This document shows, in pieces, positions 22,852-30,110 of a stretch of DNA of 64,000 bases; position 1 is the first letter of the stretch; each line of letters begins with the position of its first letter. The stretch comes from Chrysoperla carnea (Eukaryota; Arthropoda; Insecta; Neuroptera; Chrysopidae). The notes beneath the pieces are model-generated. The model saw only the letters and a program-made list of their open reading frames with translations. It searched no databases and was not told the DNA's origin. The stretch covers positions 14,268,001-14,332,000 of the forward strand of contig NC_058339.1 of the NCBI RefSeq assembly GCF_905475395.1, in the 5' to 3' direction. The translations under genes and the position numbers were made by a program.

Positions 22852-23538
22852 TTATATTATCATAAAATTATCAAATCCTTTTCGATAGCGACCCATATTA
22901 GTGTCACTATCTTTATCAATAACTACAAAACCATATTTTTCTTTCCAACATTCTGCGCACATATCTTTAAAAGTCTCGAATGATAAATCAGGGGTCACGT
23001 GATTGGAAAAAATGTGTTTTAAATTTAAATCATCCTGTTTGAATAATACTAATAAATTGCAGTTATCTCTAATTAAATGTTTAGGAATTTTAGTGTATGA
23101 TTGACATAAATAAAAACTGTCTACAAAATTATGTCTACCCATACAAAAATATGACCGAATATTGTCTTGCTTATCACATATGACATCATCAAATATCATA
23201 ATCGAGTTTTTCTTTGCTTCTTCAGGTGATATAACATCACTATTATTAGAAAACGTATAATATCCTAAACCTTTAATTAGTTCAAGTATTTTTTTTAAAT
23301 ATTCATATTTAGGTTGATGTAACGATTTTGAATAAACATAAATATTTTCAAATTTTAAACCATTTGGGTGTTCCAATAGTGTAATTAATAAATTTGTTTT
23401 ACCACAGTTTGATGGACCGCAAATAATACACCGAATAGTGTCCGGTAATAAATGTCCATGCTTCTTCGTCTCATTAGTGGTGGGGGTAAAATCAACGTTT
23501 TTGATTGGAAGGCTATGATGTTGTTTTAGAAAACGCAT
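22852..23538 (-). CDS. FtsK/HerA-type packaging ATPase (A32-like)
   Basis: Powers packaging of the element's DNA into a capsid, by homology to the A32 ATPases of large DNA viruses, virophages and Polintons. 228 residues from the ATG at 23538 (an upstream TTG-initiated extension of two residues is not needed). Walker A is GPSNCGKT at 41-48; Walker B is SIMIFDDV at about 112-119; a C-terminal region carries YLCQSYTKIP and NLLVLFKQ, typical of the family. A 10-nt leader from a TCAGT initiator, with a TATAAAA box 31 nt upstream, precedes the ATG. The gene is divergent from the 108-residue gene at 23625. Confidence 0.95.
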   Translation of the reverse strand: MRFLKQHHSLPIKNVDFTPTTNETKKHGHLLPDTIRCIICGPSNCGKTNLLITLLEHPNGLKFENIYVYSKSLHQPKYEYLKKILELIKGLGYYTFSNNSDVISPEEAKKNSIMIFDDVICDKQDNIRSYFCMGRHNFVDSFYLCQSYTKIPKHLIRDNCNLLVLFKQDDLNLKHIFSNHVTPDLSFETFKDMCAECWKEKYGFVVIDKDSDTNMGRYRKGFDNFMII

Positions 23539-23624
23539 TTTCAATACTGAATAAATGTTATAAAACTATTACTTTTATATAAATTTCATTTGATAGCTTT
23601 CTAACATTTTCATCAATTGTAAAA
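23539..23624. promoter_or_regulatory. Divergent promoter, ATPase (-) and small gene (+)
   Basis: For the minus strand: TATAAAA at 23579-23573 and an arthropod-type initiator TCAGT at 23550-23546, with its A 31 nt from the T of the TATA box and 10 nt before the ATG at 23538. For the plus strand: TATATAAAT from 23576, with a less convincing TCA initiator near 23610. The two TATA boxes overlap the same bases. Promoter use is inferred from motif spacing. Confidence 0.6.
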
Positions 23625-23951
23625 ATGTGTGATTTCAGTGTTGAATGGAAAAGCGATGGTTTTGTTGGATTAACAACTGGTGAAATAGATTTTTATAGGC
23701 TCAATATGGACCAGTTAGTTTTTGAAAATAAAGTAATATTAACTGGGCTTGTGGATTCAGGTCATGTCTCTAGAAAAGAAATTTGTCTGTGTTTCACAAA
23801 TATTAAACCAAACACAACAATGAGTATACTTTTAAAATACAACGATGATGAAGTGATTGGATTTTCTGTTTGGAGTGAAGTTGTTGATGATATAATTGAT
23901 ATTGGAACAAGTGATTTGTTTCATTATAAAAGTGTTCTTTATAAAAATTAA
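23625..23951 (+). CDS. Small Polinton protein of unknown function
   Basis: 108 residues, no domain I recognise. Predicted to be beta-rich and acidic (alternating hydrophobic segments such as KVILTGLV and MSILLKY; several Asp at 89-97). It has an ATG in aaaaATGtg, sits head-to-head with the packaging ATPase and is 41 bp upstream of the PLA2-like gene. An intact frame in a compact element argues that it is real. A capsid-associated or regulatory role is possible, but nothing in the sequence shows one. Confidence 0.7.
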   Translation: MCDFSVEWKSDGFVGLTTGEIDFYRLNMDQLVFENKVILTGLVDSGHVSRKEICLCFTNIKPNTTMSILLKYNDDEVIGFSVWSEVVDDIIDIGTSDLFHYKSVLYKN

Positions 23952-23992
23952 ATGTTATTTACATTGTAACCAGCATAGAGAGTGTATATAAA

Positions 23993-24820
23993 ATGAAAAC
24001 AAAAAGTAGTTATTTCAGTCGATACAAAACAGCTCATCGAGGAAGAGGTTTAATTAATTCTGCAATTAACAAATTACCATTTGAGCTACATTTACCCGGC
24101 TATCAATTTTGTGGTCCTGGTACTCGTTTGCAAGAACGTTTAGCAAGAGGTGATTCTGGAATCAACAAATTGGATAGTGCATGCAAAGAGCATGATATTG
24201 CATATTCAAAATATAAAGATTTAAATAACCGTCATAAGGCTGATTTAGAATTAGCCGATAAAGCTTGGAGTCGCGTAAAATCTTTGAACGCCGGACTTGG
24301 AGAACGAGCTGCTGCTTGGGCTGTGACAAACGCCATGAAAGCCAAAGTTAAATTGGGCATGGGATGCACAAAGAAAATCAGGAACAACCTGAAGAAAAAA
24401 AATACAGTCAAAAAGAAACAAAAAACTGTTGCTTTTCGAGAGGCAGTAAGGAATGCAAGCAATGTTTTAAAAATTAGACAACCTAAAAATCTAAACGATG
24501 CCATTAAAATTGCTGTTGTTGCAGCAAAAGATGTTGTGAAAAAGAAAAATGTTAGAACACCTCGAGTTATTCCTATACCCAAAGTTGGTGGAGTTATACC
24601 ATTCCTACTACCATTATTTGCTGGACTTTCTGCAATTGGTGCATTAGCAGGTGGTACATCAGGTGTAGTAAAAGCTATAAATGAGGCGAGTGCTGCAAAA
24701 AAAGAATTAGCTGAAAAACAACGTCATAATCAAACAATGGAGGCTATTGCAATGGGCAAAGGATTATTCTTACAACCATATAAAAAAGGACTTGGTTTGT
24801 TTTTGAATCCAAAAAACTAA
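23993..24820 (+). CDS. Phospholipase A2-like capsid-associated protein
   Basis: 275 residues. Residues 33-71 form a parvovirus-VP1-like PLA2 core: calcium loop YQFCGPGT (37-44) and catalytic helix DSACKEHDIAY (61-71), with His67-Asp68. A Lys/Arg-rich segment (about 127-145) and a hydrophobic glycine-rich stretch (201-227), possibly membrane-active, follow. In parvoviruses this enzyme cuts endosomal phospholipids during entry; a similar role here is inference. LAGG-T (218-222) fits the (M/I/L)xGG-x cleavage pattern of adenovirus proteases. The last codons are CCA AAA AAC TAA: a -1 slippery heptamer abuts the stop, which would extend the product into the protease frame. A TATAAAA box (23987) and TCAGTC initiator (24017) straddle the ATG with canonical spacing. 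Confidence 0.9.
   Translation: MKTKSSYFSRYKTAHRGRGLINSAINKLPFELHLPGYQFCGPGTRLQERLARGDSGINKLDSACKEHDIAYSKYKDLNNRHKADLELADKAWSRVKSLNAGLGERAAAWAVTNAMKAKVKLGMGCTKKIRNNLKKKNTVKKKQKTVAFREAVRNASNVLKIRQPKNLNDAIKIAVVAAKDVVKKKNVRTPRVIPIPKVGGVIPFLLPLFAGLSAIGALAGGTSGVVKAINEASAAKKELAEKQRHNQTMEAIAMGKGLFLQPYKKGLGLFLNPKN
24811..24817 (+). promoter_or_regulatory. Putative -1 ribosomal frameshift site A_AAA_AAC
   Basis: The heptamer lies in the phase required for -1 frameshifting (CC A.AA A.AA C.TAA read as A_AAA_AAC) and is followed immediately by the PLA2 stop codon. After a one-base slip the next codon is CTA at 24817, the open frame leading into the protease. No strong downstream stem is visible; a weak 5-bp pairing (accac 24840-24844 with gtggt 24893-24897) is the best I see. 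A stop codon right after the slippery site is a known arrangement in some recoding signals. Confidence 0.6.
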
Positions 24821-25182
24821 TAACGAAGCTACCCAACAGACCACTAAATGAATTAGATCTATATAAATATTGTAAAACTATTCCATATTTTCGTGGTGTG
24901 TTTATGCGTGATAATTTACCAAGAAAACCAAACAAAAATGAATGTGGTATTATAAATTTAGATGTTTCCACAGGTGGTGGCACTCATTGGGTAGCATATA
25001 TAAAAAATAGTGCTAAAACTGAATATTTTGATTCGTTTGGAAATTTAGCTCCACCCCGTGAATTAATTAAATATGTAGGTGGTACTATACATTATAATTA
25101 TAATAGATATCAGAATTATAACACATTTAATTGTGGTCATCTTTGTATTCAATTTTTATATGATAACTCAAAATTTTATTAA
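24817..25182 (+). CDS. Adenovirus-type cysteine protease (Polinton PRO)
   Basis: Maturation protease that would cut capsid precursors. Catalytic set as in adenain: His in GTHWVAY (codon 24985), Asp in YFDSFG (codon 25030), Gln (codon 25111) and Cys in NCGHLC (codon 25132); the Gln-Cys spacing of seven residues equals adenain's Q115-C122. The conserved N-terminal segment with FRGVFMRDNLP begins upstream of the only ATG (24904), and the frame back to the stop at 24781-24783 has no ATG. I therefore place the coding start at the -1 frameshift site that fuses it to the preceding PLA2 frame. Initiation at 24904 would remove a conserved part. A non-AUG start is the alternative. Confidence 0.9.
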   Translation, partial: LITKLPNRPLNELDLYKYCKTIPYFRGVFMRDNLPRKPNKNECGIINLDVSTGGGTHWVAYIKNSAKTEYFDSFGNLAPPRELIKYVGGTIHYNYNRYQNYNTFNCGHLCIQFLYDNSKFY

Positions 25183-25200
25183 ACTTGATGTATAAATTTG

Positions 25201-25240
25201 ATATAAATAATAAATACACCTCAAAATAATTATCAGTTTG
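25201..25240 (+). promoter_or_regulatory. TATA-initiator promoter of the capsid genes
   Basis: TATAAATA from 25202 and the initiator TCAGTTTG at 25233-25240, whose A (25235) lies 33 nt downstream. The predicted leader to the ATG at 25253 is only 18 nt. It would drive the minor capsid, the 44-residue protein and the major capsid gene on one RNA. Confidence 0.55.
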
Positions 25241-25252
25241 TTTTTATTGATA

Positions 25253-25969
25253 ATGTCATTCACATTAACATTAAGTGGTAACAGTAGTATACTTACTGCT
25301 GAATATTTTCCTCCAATAGAACTCAAAGGAAGTTATGTTTGTGGTTTGATTAATTTTGAAAGTTACCATAGTATTCCAAATGTTGATGAAACAAATAATT
25401 TGTTGCATTTTGGTGATACTAATGTTATTAAAATACCTGTGGGTTCATATGAAATTAATGATATTAATAATTTTATAAAAGATTATCTGTATAATATATA
25501 CGGTAATCTAATTTGGCGTGATAAAGAGCCAAAACCAGAAATTACTATTCGAGCAAACAACAATACATTACAAAGTGAGATTAAAAGTAACACAACAATA
25601 CATTTTAATAAATCAAATTCAATAGGTTCATTGTTGGGTTTCACTAAACGTGAACTCACACCAAATAAGTGGCATACATCAGATCTACCTGTAAACATTA
25701 TTAAAGTTAATTCAATACGTATTGAGAGTAGTGTTACTACAGGTGCGTATATTAATAGCACGCCAGGGCATACGCTATATGAGTTTTATCCATTGGTTGG
25801 ACCCGGGTATAAAATAGTACAAGTCCCCAGAAATGTTATTTATTTACCTGTGACCGTCAAGAGGTTAACTTCTTTAACAATAAAAATTTTGGACCAAAAC
25901 GGAAATTTAGTAAATTTTCGAGGTGAAACAATAACGGTGCAACTACATTTACGTAATGCTGATTTATAA
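25253..25969 (+). CDS. Minor capsid (penton-type) single jelly-roll protein
   Basis: 238 residues from the ATG at 25253; the frame is open a few codons upstream but without an ATG and would leave almost no leader after the predicted start site. Beta-strand rich. The C-terminal part with ILDQNG, FRGETITVQLHLR is typical of the Polinton minor capsid protein, which is predicted to form the pentameric vertices. LLGFTKREL in the middle is another family landmark. Its 3' end overlaps the next small frame by 14 bp. Naming as penton rests on recalled family similarity. Confidence 0.85.
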   Translation: MSFTLTLSGNSSILTAEYFPPIELKGSYVCGLINFESYHSIPNVDETNNLLHFGDTNVIKIPVGSYEINDINNFIKDYLYNIYGNLIWRDKEPKPEITIRANNNTLQSEIKSNTTIHFNKSNSIGSLLGFTKRELTPNKWHTSDLPVNIIKVNSIRIESSVTTGAYINSTPGHTLYEFYPLVGPGYKIVQVPRNVIYLPVTVKRLTSLTIKILDQNGNLVNFRGETITVQLHLRNADL

Positions 25970-26090
25970 TAAAATATCTAAAGTAATCTCAACTAGTGTA
26001 CCTACAACTACAGTACAGTCAACACCTAAAAAATTAACCTCAGAAAATATTGCATATTTAAAAAGTTTAGGATTTACCTTGAGAAAATGA
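25956..26090 (+). CDS. 44-residue overlapping small protein
   Basis: ATG at 25956 lies inside the end of the minor capsid gene (14-bp overlap), and the stop TGA at 26088-26090 overlaps the ATG of the major capsid gene as ATGA. The product is basic and Ser/Thr-rich, ending ENIAYLKSLGFTLRK. I recall similar short proteins with a FLKSLGF-type C-terminus in other arthropod Polintons, which supports it as a real gene. A basic core or cement peptide is conceivable, like the small adenovirus core peptides, but this is only a guess. Confidence 0.7.
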   Translation: MLIYNKISKVISTSVPTTTVQSTPKKLTSENIAYLKSLGFTLRK

Positions 26091-27283
26091 ATGACATTTT
26101 GAATATTAAAAACGGTGTAGAATATGATGATACTATCACTAAAATTGAATATCATACTTATTCACCATTTCTCACATCGTTTAAGAACAATGATGAAATA
26201 AGAATATCTATTCAACATCAAGATTTAATCATTTTACCCTGTGAAAGTTTTATTTGTATTGAGGGTAAATTTGTAAAAACTGATGGTACAGTATCTACAA
26301 CAGCACAATTAGTTAACAACTGTATCTGTCAATTACTGGAAGAGGTGAGATACGAATTGAATGGACTTGAAATCGATAAAAATAGGGATGTTGGCAATAC
26401 TTCAACATTAAAAAATTATATATCGTTGAATGAAAATGAAAGTAAAATGTTATTAAATGCAGGATGGAGTCCTGAAAATAATATACAACATCATAATGGA
26501 AATTTCAATTTTTGTGTTCCATTAAAAATGCTGCTTGGTTTTGCTGAAGATTACAAAAAAATTATTGTTAAAGCCAAGCATGAATTAATTTTAATTCGGT
26601 CACGTACTGATTTAAACGCCATAATATCACCAACAGATGATGTTAAATTTGTAATAGGTAAAATACAGTGGAAAGTTCCACACGTAATGGTTTCAGACGA
26701 ACAAAAATTAGCTTTGTATAAATATATCGAAAGTGGAAGCTCAATTCAAATAAGTTTTCGTAGTTGGGATATGCATGAATATCCAATACTACCAACCACC
26801 ACTCATCATGTTTGGACTGTTAAAACATCTACACAATTGGAAAAACCGAGATTTATTATTTTTGGAATGCAGACCAATCGTACAAATAAAAAAGAAAAAG
26901 ATGCAAGCAAATTTGATCACTGCAATCTGTCAGACATCAAATTATTTTTAAACTCTGACTCATTTCCTTATGATCAACTAAACTTAGATATAGCCTCAAA
27001 TAAATATGCATTATTATATGATATGTATGCCAAGTTTCAACAATCTTACTATGCAAAACAAAATCAACCATTGCTTACTACAGACCAGTTTAAAAACATG
27101 GCTCCAATAACTGTTTTGGATTGTTCACATCAAGCTGAAAATATAAAAAATGGACCTGTAGATGTTAGGTTAGAATTCAAATGCTTGCAAAATATACCAG
27201 AGAATACATCAGCATTTTGTTTGATCTTACATGATCGAGTTGTAGAATACAATCCGATAACGAATGAAGTAAAAAAGTACTAA
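26087..27283 (+). CDS. Major capsid protein (double jelly-roll)
   Basis: 398 residues. Matches the arthropod Polinton major capsid protein: EYDDTITKIEYHTY (12-25), NNDEIRISIQHQD (34-46), LPCESFICIEG (50-60), EVRYELNGLEIDKNRDVGNT (about 89-108), and a C-terminal DVRLEF. The family is predicted to fold as two jelly-rolls forming trimeric hexon-like capsomers. It is shorter than the 500-600 residues of many viral homologues but near the usual length for this arthropod group. The ATG overlaps the stop of the preceding 44-residue frame (ATGA), a termination-reinitiation arrangement. Confidence 0.93.
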   Translation: MNDILNIKNGVEYDDTITKIEYHTYSPFLTSFKNNDEIRISIQHQDLIILPCESFICIEGKFVKTDGTVSTTAQLVNNCICQLLEEVRYELNGLEIDKNRDVGNTSTLKNYISLNENESKMLLNAGWSPENNIQHHNGNFNFCVPLKMLLGFAEDYKKIIVKAKHELILIRSRTDLNAIISPTDDVKFVIGKIQWKVPHVMVSDEQKLALYKYIESGSSIQISFRSWDMHEYPILPTTTHHVWTVKTSTQLEKPRFIIFGMQTNRTNKKEKDASKFDHCNLSDIKLFLNSDSFPYDQLNLDIASNKYALLYDMYAKFQQSYYAKQNQPLLTTDQFKNMAPITVLDCSHQAENIKNGPVDVRLEFKCLQNIPENTSAFCLILHDRVVEYNPITNEVKKY

Positions 27284-27373
27284 TTGTGTTATCATCATTA
27301 TAAATTTGTCTGCAGAAGAGAGCAGTGTCCCTCCGAAACCAATTGCAAATAGAAATTTAAAACAAAATATATT

Positions 27374-27874
27374 ATGACTTGTTTTGTAGATGTACAAGGA
27401 TTTAAAAATCAAAAAAACAAATTTATTATTAAAGAATTTGCTATGGTTTCTACAAATTATGTTGAACATTTTATTTTCAAATCACCGGAACCATTGTCAA
27501 GTTTAACTTTAAATATTCAAAAACAAGTGCGGTATCTAAGTCAATTTTATCATGGAATAAGTTGGATAGATGGACACTGCGCATACAATGAACGTAAACA
27601 GTTGATAAGAAACGTTTTAAAAAATTTTGATGTGATCATTGTAAAAGGATTAGAAAAACTAAAATGGGTTGAAGAATATACTGATGGAGAAATATACAAC
27701 TTTGAAGATATTAAATGTTATGAAACATTGATGCAATTAAAAAATAATTACTCAAGTCGAAGATGTACAAATCACAAATATTCCAATACTATGTGTGCTT
27801 TAGAAAATGCTGAAAATATGTATAAAAAATTTAACGAAAAAAACATTTGTATATCATTATTACCATTTATTTAA
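27374..27874 (+). CDS. Conserved Polinton protein, RNase H/exonuclease-like
   Basis: 166 residues. The pattern FVDVQGF (4-10), QVRYLSQFYHGISWIDG (51-67), FDVIIVKGLEKLKWVEE (about 85-101), EDIKC (111-115) and CTNHKY...CALENA (131-146) recurs in arthropod Polintons. The layout (an Asp in the first strand, VKG-x-EK, a late HxxxxxxCALxNA) suggests a ribonuclease H-like fold related to DEDD exonucleases, but a complete DEDD set is not evident, so activity is uncertain. A TATAAAT (27299) lies upstream with a GCAGTG at 27322. AATAAA at about 27877 follows the stop at once. Confidence 0.75.
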   Translation: MTCFVDVQGFKNQKNKFIIKEFAMVSTNYVEHFIFKSPEPLSSLTLNIQKQVRYLSQFYHGISWIDGHCAYNERKQLIRNVLKNFDVIIVKGLEKLKWVEEYTDGEIYNFEDIKCYETLMQLKNNYSSRRCTNHKYSNTMCALENAENMYKKFNEKNICISLLPFI

Positions 27875-28069
27875 AATAAATATTTTTTACATAAAATTTG
27901 TATATTTTAATAATTAATTGTTTAATTTATATTTCCTTTTATTGAATTCATTTTTCGTTTAAAAAACTATACCAACACATTTTTAGAATATGAAGTAATA
28001 TTAGAAATATAGTCAGAAAAATCACACTAATTATTGATAAGTTTACATTAAAATAGAAATACATTATTA

Positions 28070-28744
28070 TTATAATTGAAAAATCTCATAATAATAATAA
28101 AAAAGTTCATTCAGGACGAAATATTTAATTGCTCCATATTTTGATCCAACTTTCTGTATTGTATCTTCAATAACTTCGTAAGTCAGCATTCCTCCAGTAA
28201 TTTTCGAAGCCGTAAATATTATGTTGTTGATCATTTGCTTTATATTTAAGTTTTTATATTCTTCTATAAATACATTCATAAGTCCAGAAATTCTAAATAA
28301 TTCAAACACTGTTACTTCACCCAACATAATTTGATCATTTTCATCCCACACATTTAACACTTTATTATTTTGATATTTGGTTAGAGATGATTTAAAACTA
28401 CCAATTTCCATTTGCACATCATCCAAATCATTTAGCATGAATAACATAATTTGTGACTTTTGATTCAATAATTCATACCAATCTTCTGTTTTTAATACCA
28501 ACGAACGAAATTTCGATAATAATTTAATTCTAACATTCCACGTTTTTAGTTCAATACAAATAGTAATTAACTTGCTCTTTGATTTATTTAAATAAAAAGT
28601 TTTCTCCATAATATATTGAGAATGTTCCACAAATTTATGATTCATTGTTGATTCTTCTTGTGTTGAAGAATTTCCATTCCATAATGTATGATGATTTAAC
28701 ATATTTTTTTCTGTTGACCAAGCACTATTATATACATAATCCAT
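28070..28744 (-). CDS. Polinton protein of unknown function
   Basis: 224 residues, leftward. A TIC-IELKTWNVRIKLLSK segment followed by LVLKTEDWYELL recalls PC4-like or other single-stranded DNA-binding small proteins found in Polintons, but the match is weak and I do not assign it. The C-terminal ~90 residues are helical (MNVFIEEYKNLNIKQMINNI, ITGGMLTYEVI). The initiator TCAGTT at 28756-28751 is 10 nt before the ATG, as for the ATPase gene, with only a weak TTTAATA in the TATA position. The intact frame in a compact element supports a real gene. Confidence 0.7.
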   Translation of the reverse strand: MDYVYNSAWSTEKNMLNHHTLWNGNSSTQEESTMNHKFVEHSQYIMEKTFYLNKSKSKLITICIELKTWNVRIKLLSKFRSLVLKTEDWYELLNQKSQIMLFMLNDLDDVQMEIGSFKSSLTKYQNNKVLNVWDENDQIMLGEVTVFELFRISGLMNVFIEEYKNLNIKQMINNIIFTASKITGGMLTYEVIEDTIQKVGSKYGAIKYFVLNELFYYYYEIFQL

Positions 28745-29056
28745 TCTTTAAACTGATCTGTCACTATCAAAATATTAAACTCAAATAAAACAGATATTTA
28801 ACAAACACAATTTATATGTAAAACTCTCAAATTTATTCAGAAGTAAAATAAATCTTAATAAGAAATAGTATTAGCAAATGGTATTGAAATATTGTGATTT
28901 GATGTTTTAATGAACCACAACTATATAAAATCGGTTCAGTTGTAATTCAGGTTCACAACTGGGTGCGAAAAAACGCTGGCGGTCAGCAGCCGGCCGCCAC
29001 CATCAACTGCGAATGGTACGGCATCCCAAAATTATTTAATTAAAACAATGCCTTAT
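28745..29056. other. Right-end intergenic region with TATA box and GC-rich island
   Basis: TATAAAA at 28924 and TCAGTTG/TTCAGG at 28936-28951 point rightward. A ~65-bp GC-rich island (about 28970-29035, with ggccgccaccatc) follows, in sharp contrast to the surrounding DNA. No ATG-initiated frame leads out of it. The inner edge of the right inverted repeat begins at 29057. Confidence 0.5.
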
Positions 29057-29406
29057 CAAATTTTGCGGTTTTAAATGCATACTTTTATTTTAACCACAAA
29101 CATGCGGTTTTGAATTAATACTAACCACAATCATTTCCTTATCAGCTTAAAAATAATTAATTTTTTTTCTACACTTTATATCAACTTCCCTTAACCTTGA
29201 TTTGCTTCCGCTCAACCGTACCAATAGTCAAAATTTCAAAGGGCTCTAGTCTACCTACTGAACCATAACGTCATCCACACTCTACACGCTTTCCTTTTTT
29301 ATATTTTAACATGTATTTTCCTATACCAATTTTTTTTACCAACTACGATTTTTCTTATGGAGAAATAACATTGAATTTGGTCCCGTACTGTCATAGTATA
29401 ACTACT
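29057..29406 (-). repeat. Polinton right terminal inverted repeat
   Basis: Reverse complement of 15684-16009. The outer ~222 bp are near-identical; the inner part contains an insertion of about 30 bp (gatataaagtgtag and a T-rich run) that the left repeat carries elsewhere. This explains the 350 versus 326 bp length difference. Confidence 0.95.
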
Positions 29407-29412
29407 GTGTTG
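29407..29412 (+). repeat. Polinton target-site duplication, right
   Basis: GTGTTG, identical to 15678-15683. It is followed directly by ttttaacccccaaa, the beginning of an R-C repeat. Confidence 0.95.
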
Positions 29413-29640
29413 TTTTAACCCCCAAAATAAAAAAAGGGGTGTTATAAGTTTGACCACTATGTGTGTGTGTCTGTGTGTTTGTATGTCTGTGGCATTGTAA
29501 CACCTACACGGATGAACCGATTTTAATTTTTTTGGTTTCATTTGGTTTCATTTTGGTGTAATTTAACGGAGAGTGTTCTTAGCTATGCTCGACTCGAAAC
29601 TCGAAAAATAATTTAGCAATGATCTTCAAAATCGATGCAG
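29413..29640 (+). repeat. Dispersed repeat R-C, copy 3 (Polinton target)
   Basis: Carries the full R-C motif order: taacccccaaaat, ggggtgttataagtttgacc, the tg run, tggcattgtaacacc, ggatgaaccgatttt and ggagagtgttcttagc. The Polinton inserted at the left edge of this repeat. Confidence 0.75.
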
Positions 29641-29784
29641 TTTGGAAAAGGCATGTCGTATAATTTTAACTTATAAATAATTACTATGGGTATGAATGGT
29701 CAAAAAAACCTGGCTTAATTCATTTTGAAAATTGAAATGGTAAAATCATTAGGTAATTGAAAACAATGCTTTAAAAGAACAAAC

Positions 29785-30110
29785 TCAACTCAAATATTTC
29801 AATTTCAATTAAAATATTTCCAAAAATTTGTACCAAAAAATGATAGCTCTCTATCCTTTTCATTTCATCTGATGTCCTTGACCATCCCTTTGATATTGAT
29901 TAAAGAAGGAGTGTTATAAGTTTAAAGTGTATATCTGTGGGTTTGTGTGTTTCTCAGCAGGGCATCATAGCCCTTTAACAGTCGAACCGACTTGATTGAG
30001 AACATTATATAACTAAGTTTCCAAAAATCAGTTTACAAGGAATAAATTGCATTTGTCGGGGGGTTTTTAAATTTTGTAAATTTGACTTGTTTAATCATTA
30101 AATTAGTTTT
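29785..30110 (+). repeat. Repeat R-E, plus-strand copy of an inverted pair
   Basis: Matches the reverse complement of 32640-32945 throughout: atttcaatttcaattaaaa, tgatagctctc, tcatctgatgtccttgacc, gagtgttataag, gggcatcatagcccttt, gtcgaaccgacttgattgag. It shares short motifs with R-C (tgttataagttt, gaaccga), so R-E may be a diverged R-C relative with an extra 5' section. Confidence 0.75.

Larger units (their letters stand above)
15684..29406. mobile_element. Complete Polinton (Maverick) transposon, 13,723 bp
   Basis: Both ends carry inverted repeats starting AGTAGTTATACTATGACAG, with the expected AG...CT termini, and a perfect 6-bp target duplication flanks it. Inside are the Polinton hallmark genes: protein-primed DNA polymerase B, rve integrase with chromodomain, FtsK/HerA-type packaging ATPase, adenovirus-type cysteine protease, double and single jelly-roll capsid proteins. 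Known Polintons are 15-20 kb self-synthesising transposons thought to be able to form virions; this one is compact. All core frames are open, the outer ~220 bp of the repeats are near-identical, and no other transposon has inserted into it. That combination suggests recent insertion. I infer possible activity; the sequence alone does not prove it. Confidence 0.97.

Noticed and set aside
24898..24904. Protease start at 24898
   Set aside because: The codon is GTG, not ATG, and either this or ATG 24904 would cut the conserved N-terminal segment.
25238..25252. Upstream start for the minor capsid protein
   Set aside because: The codon is TTG and would lie 3 nt after the predicted transcription start; ATG at 25253 is preferred.
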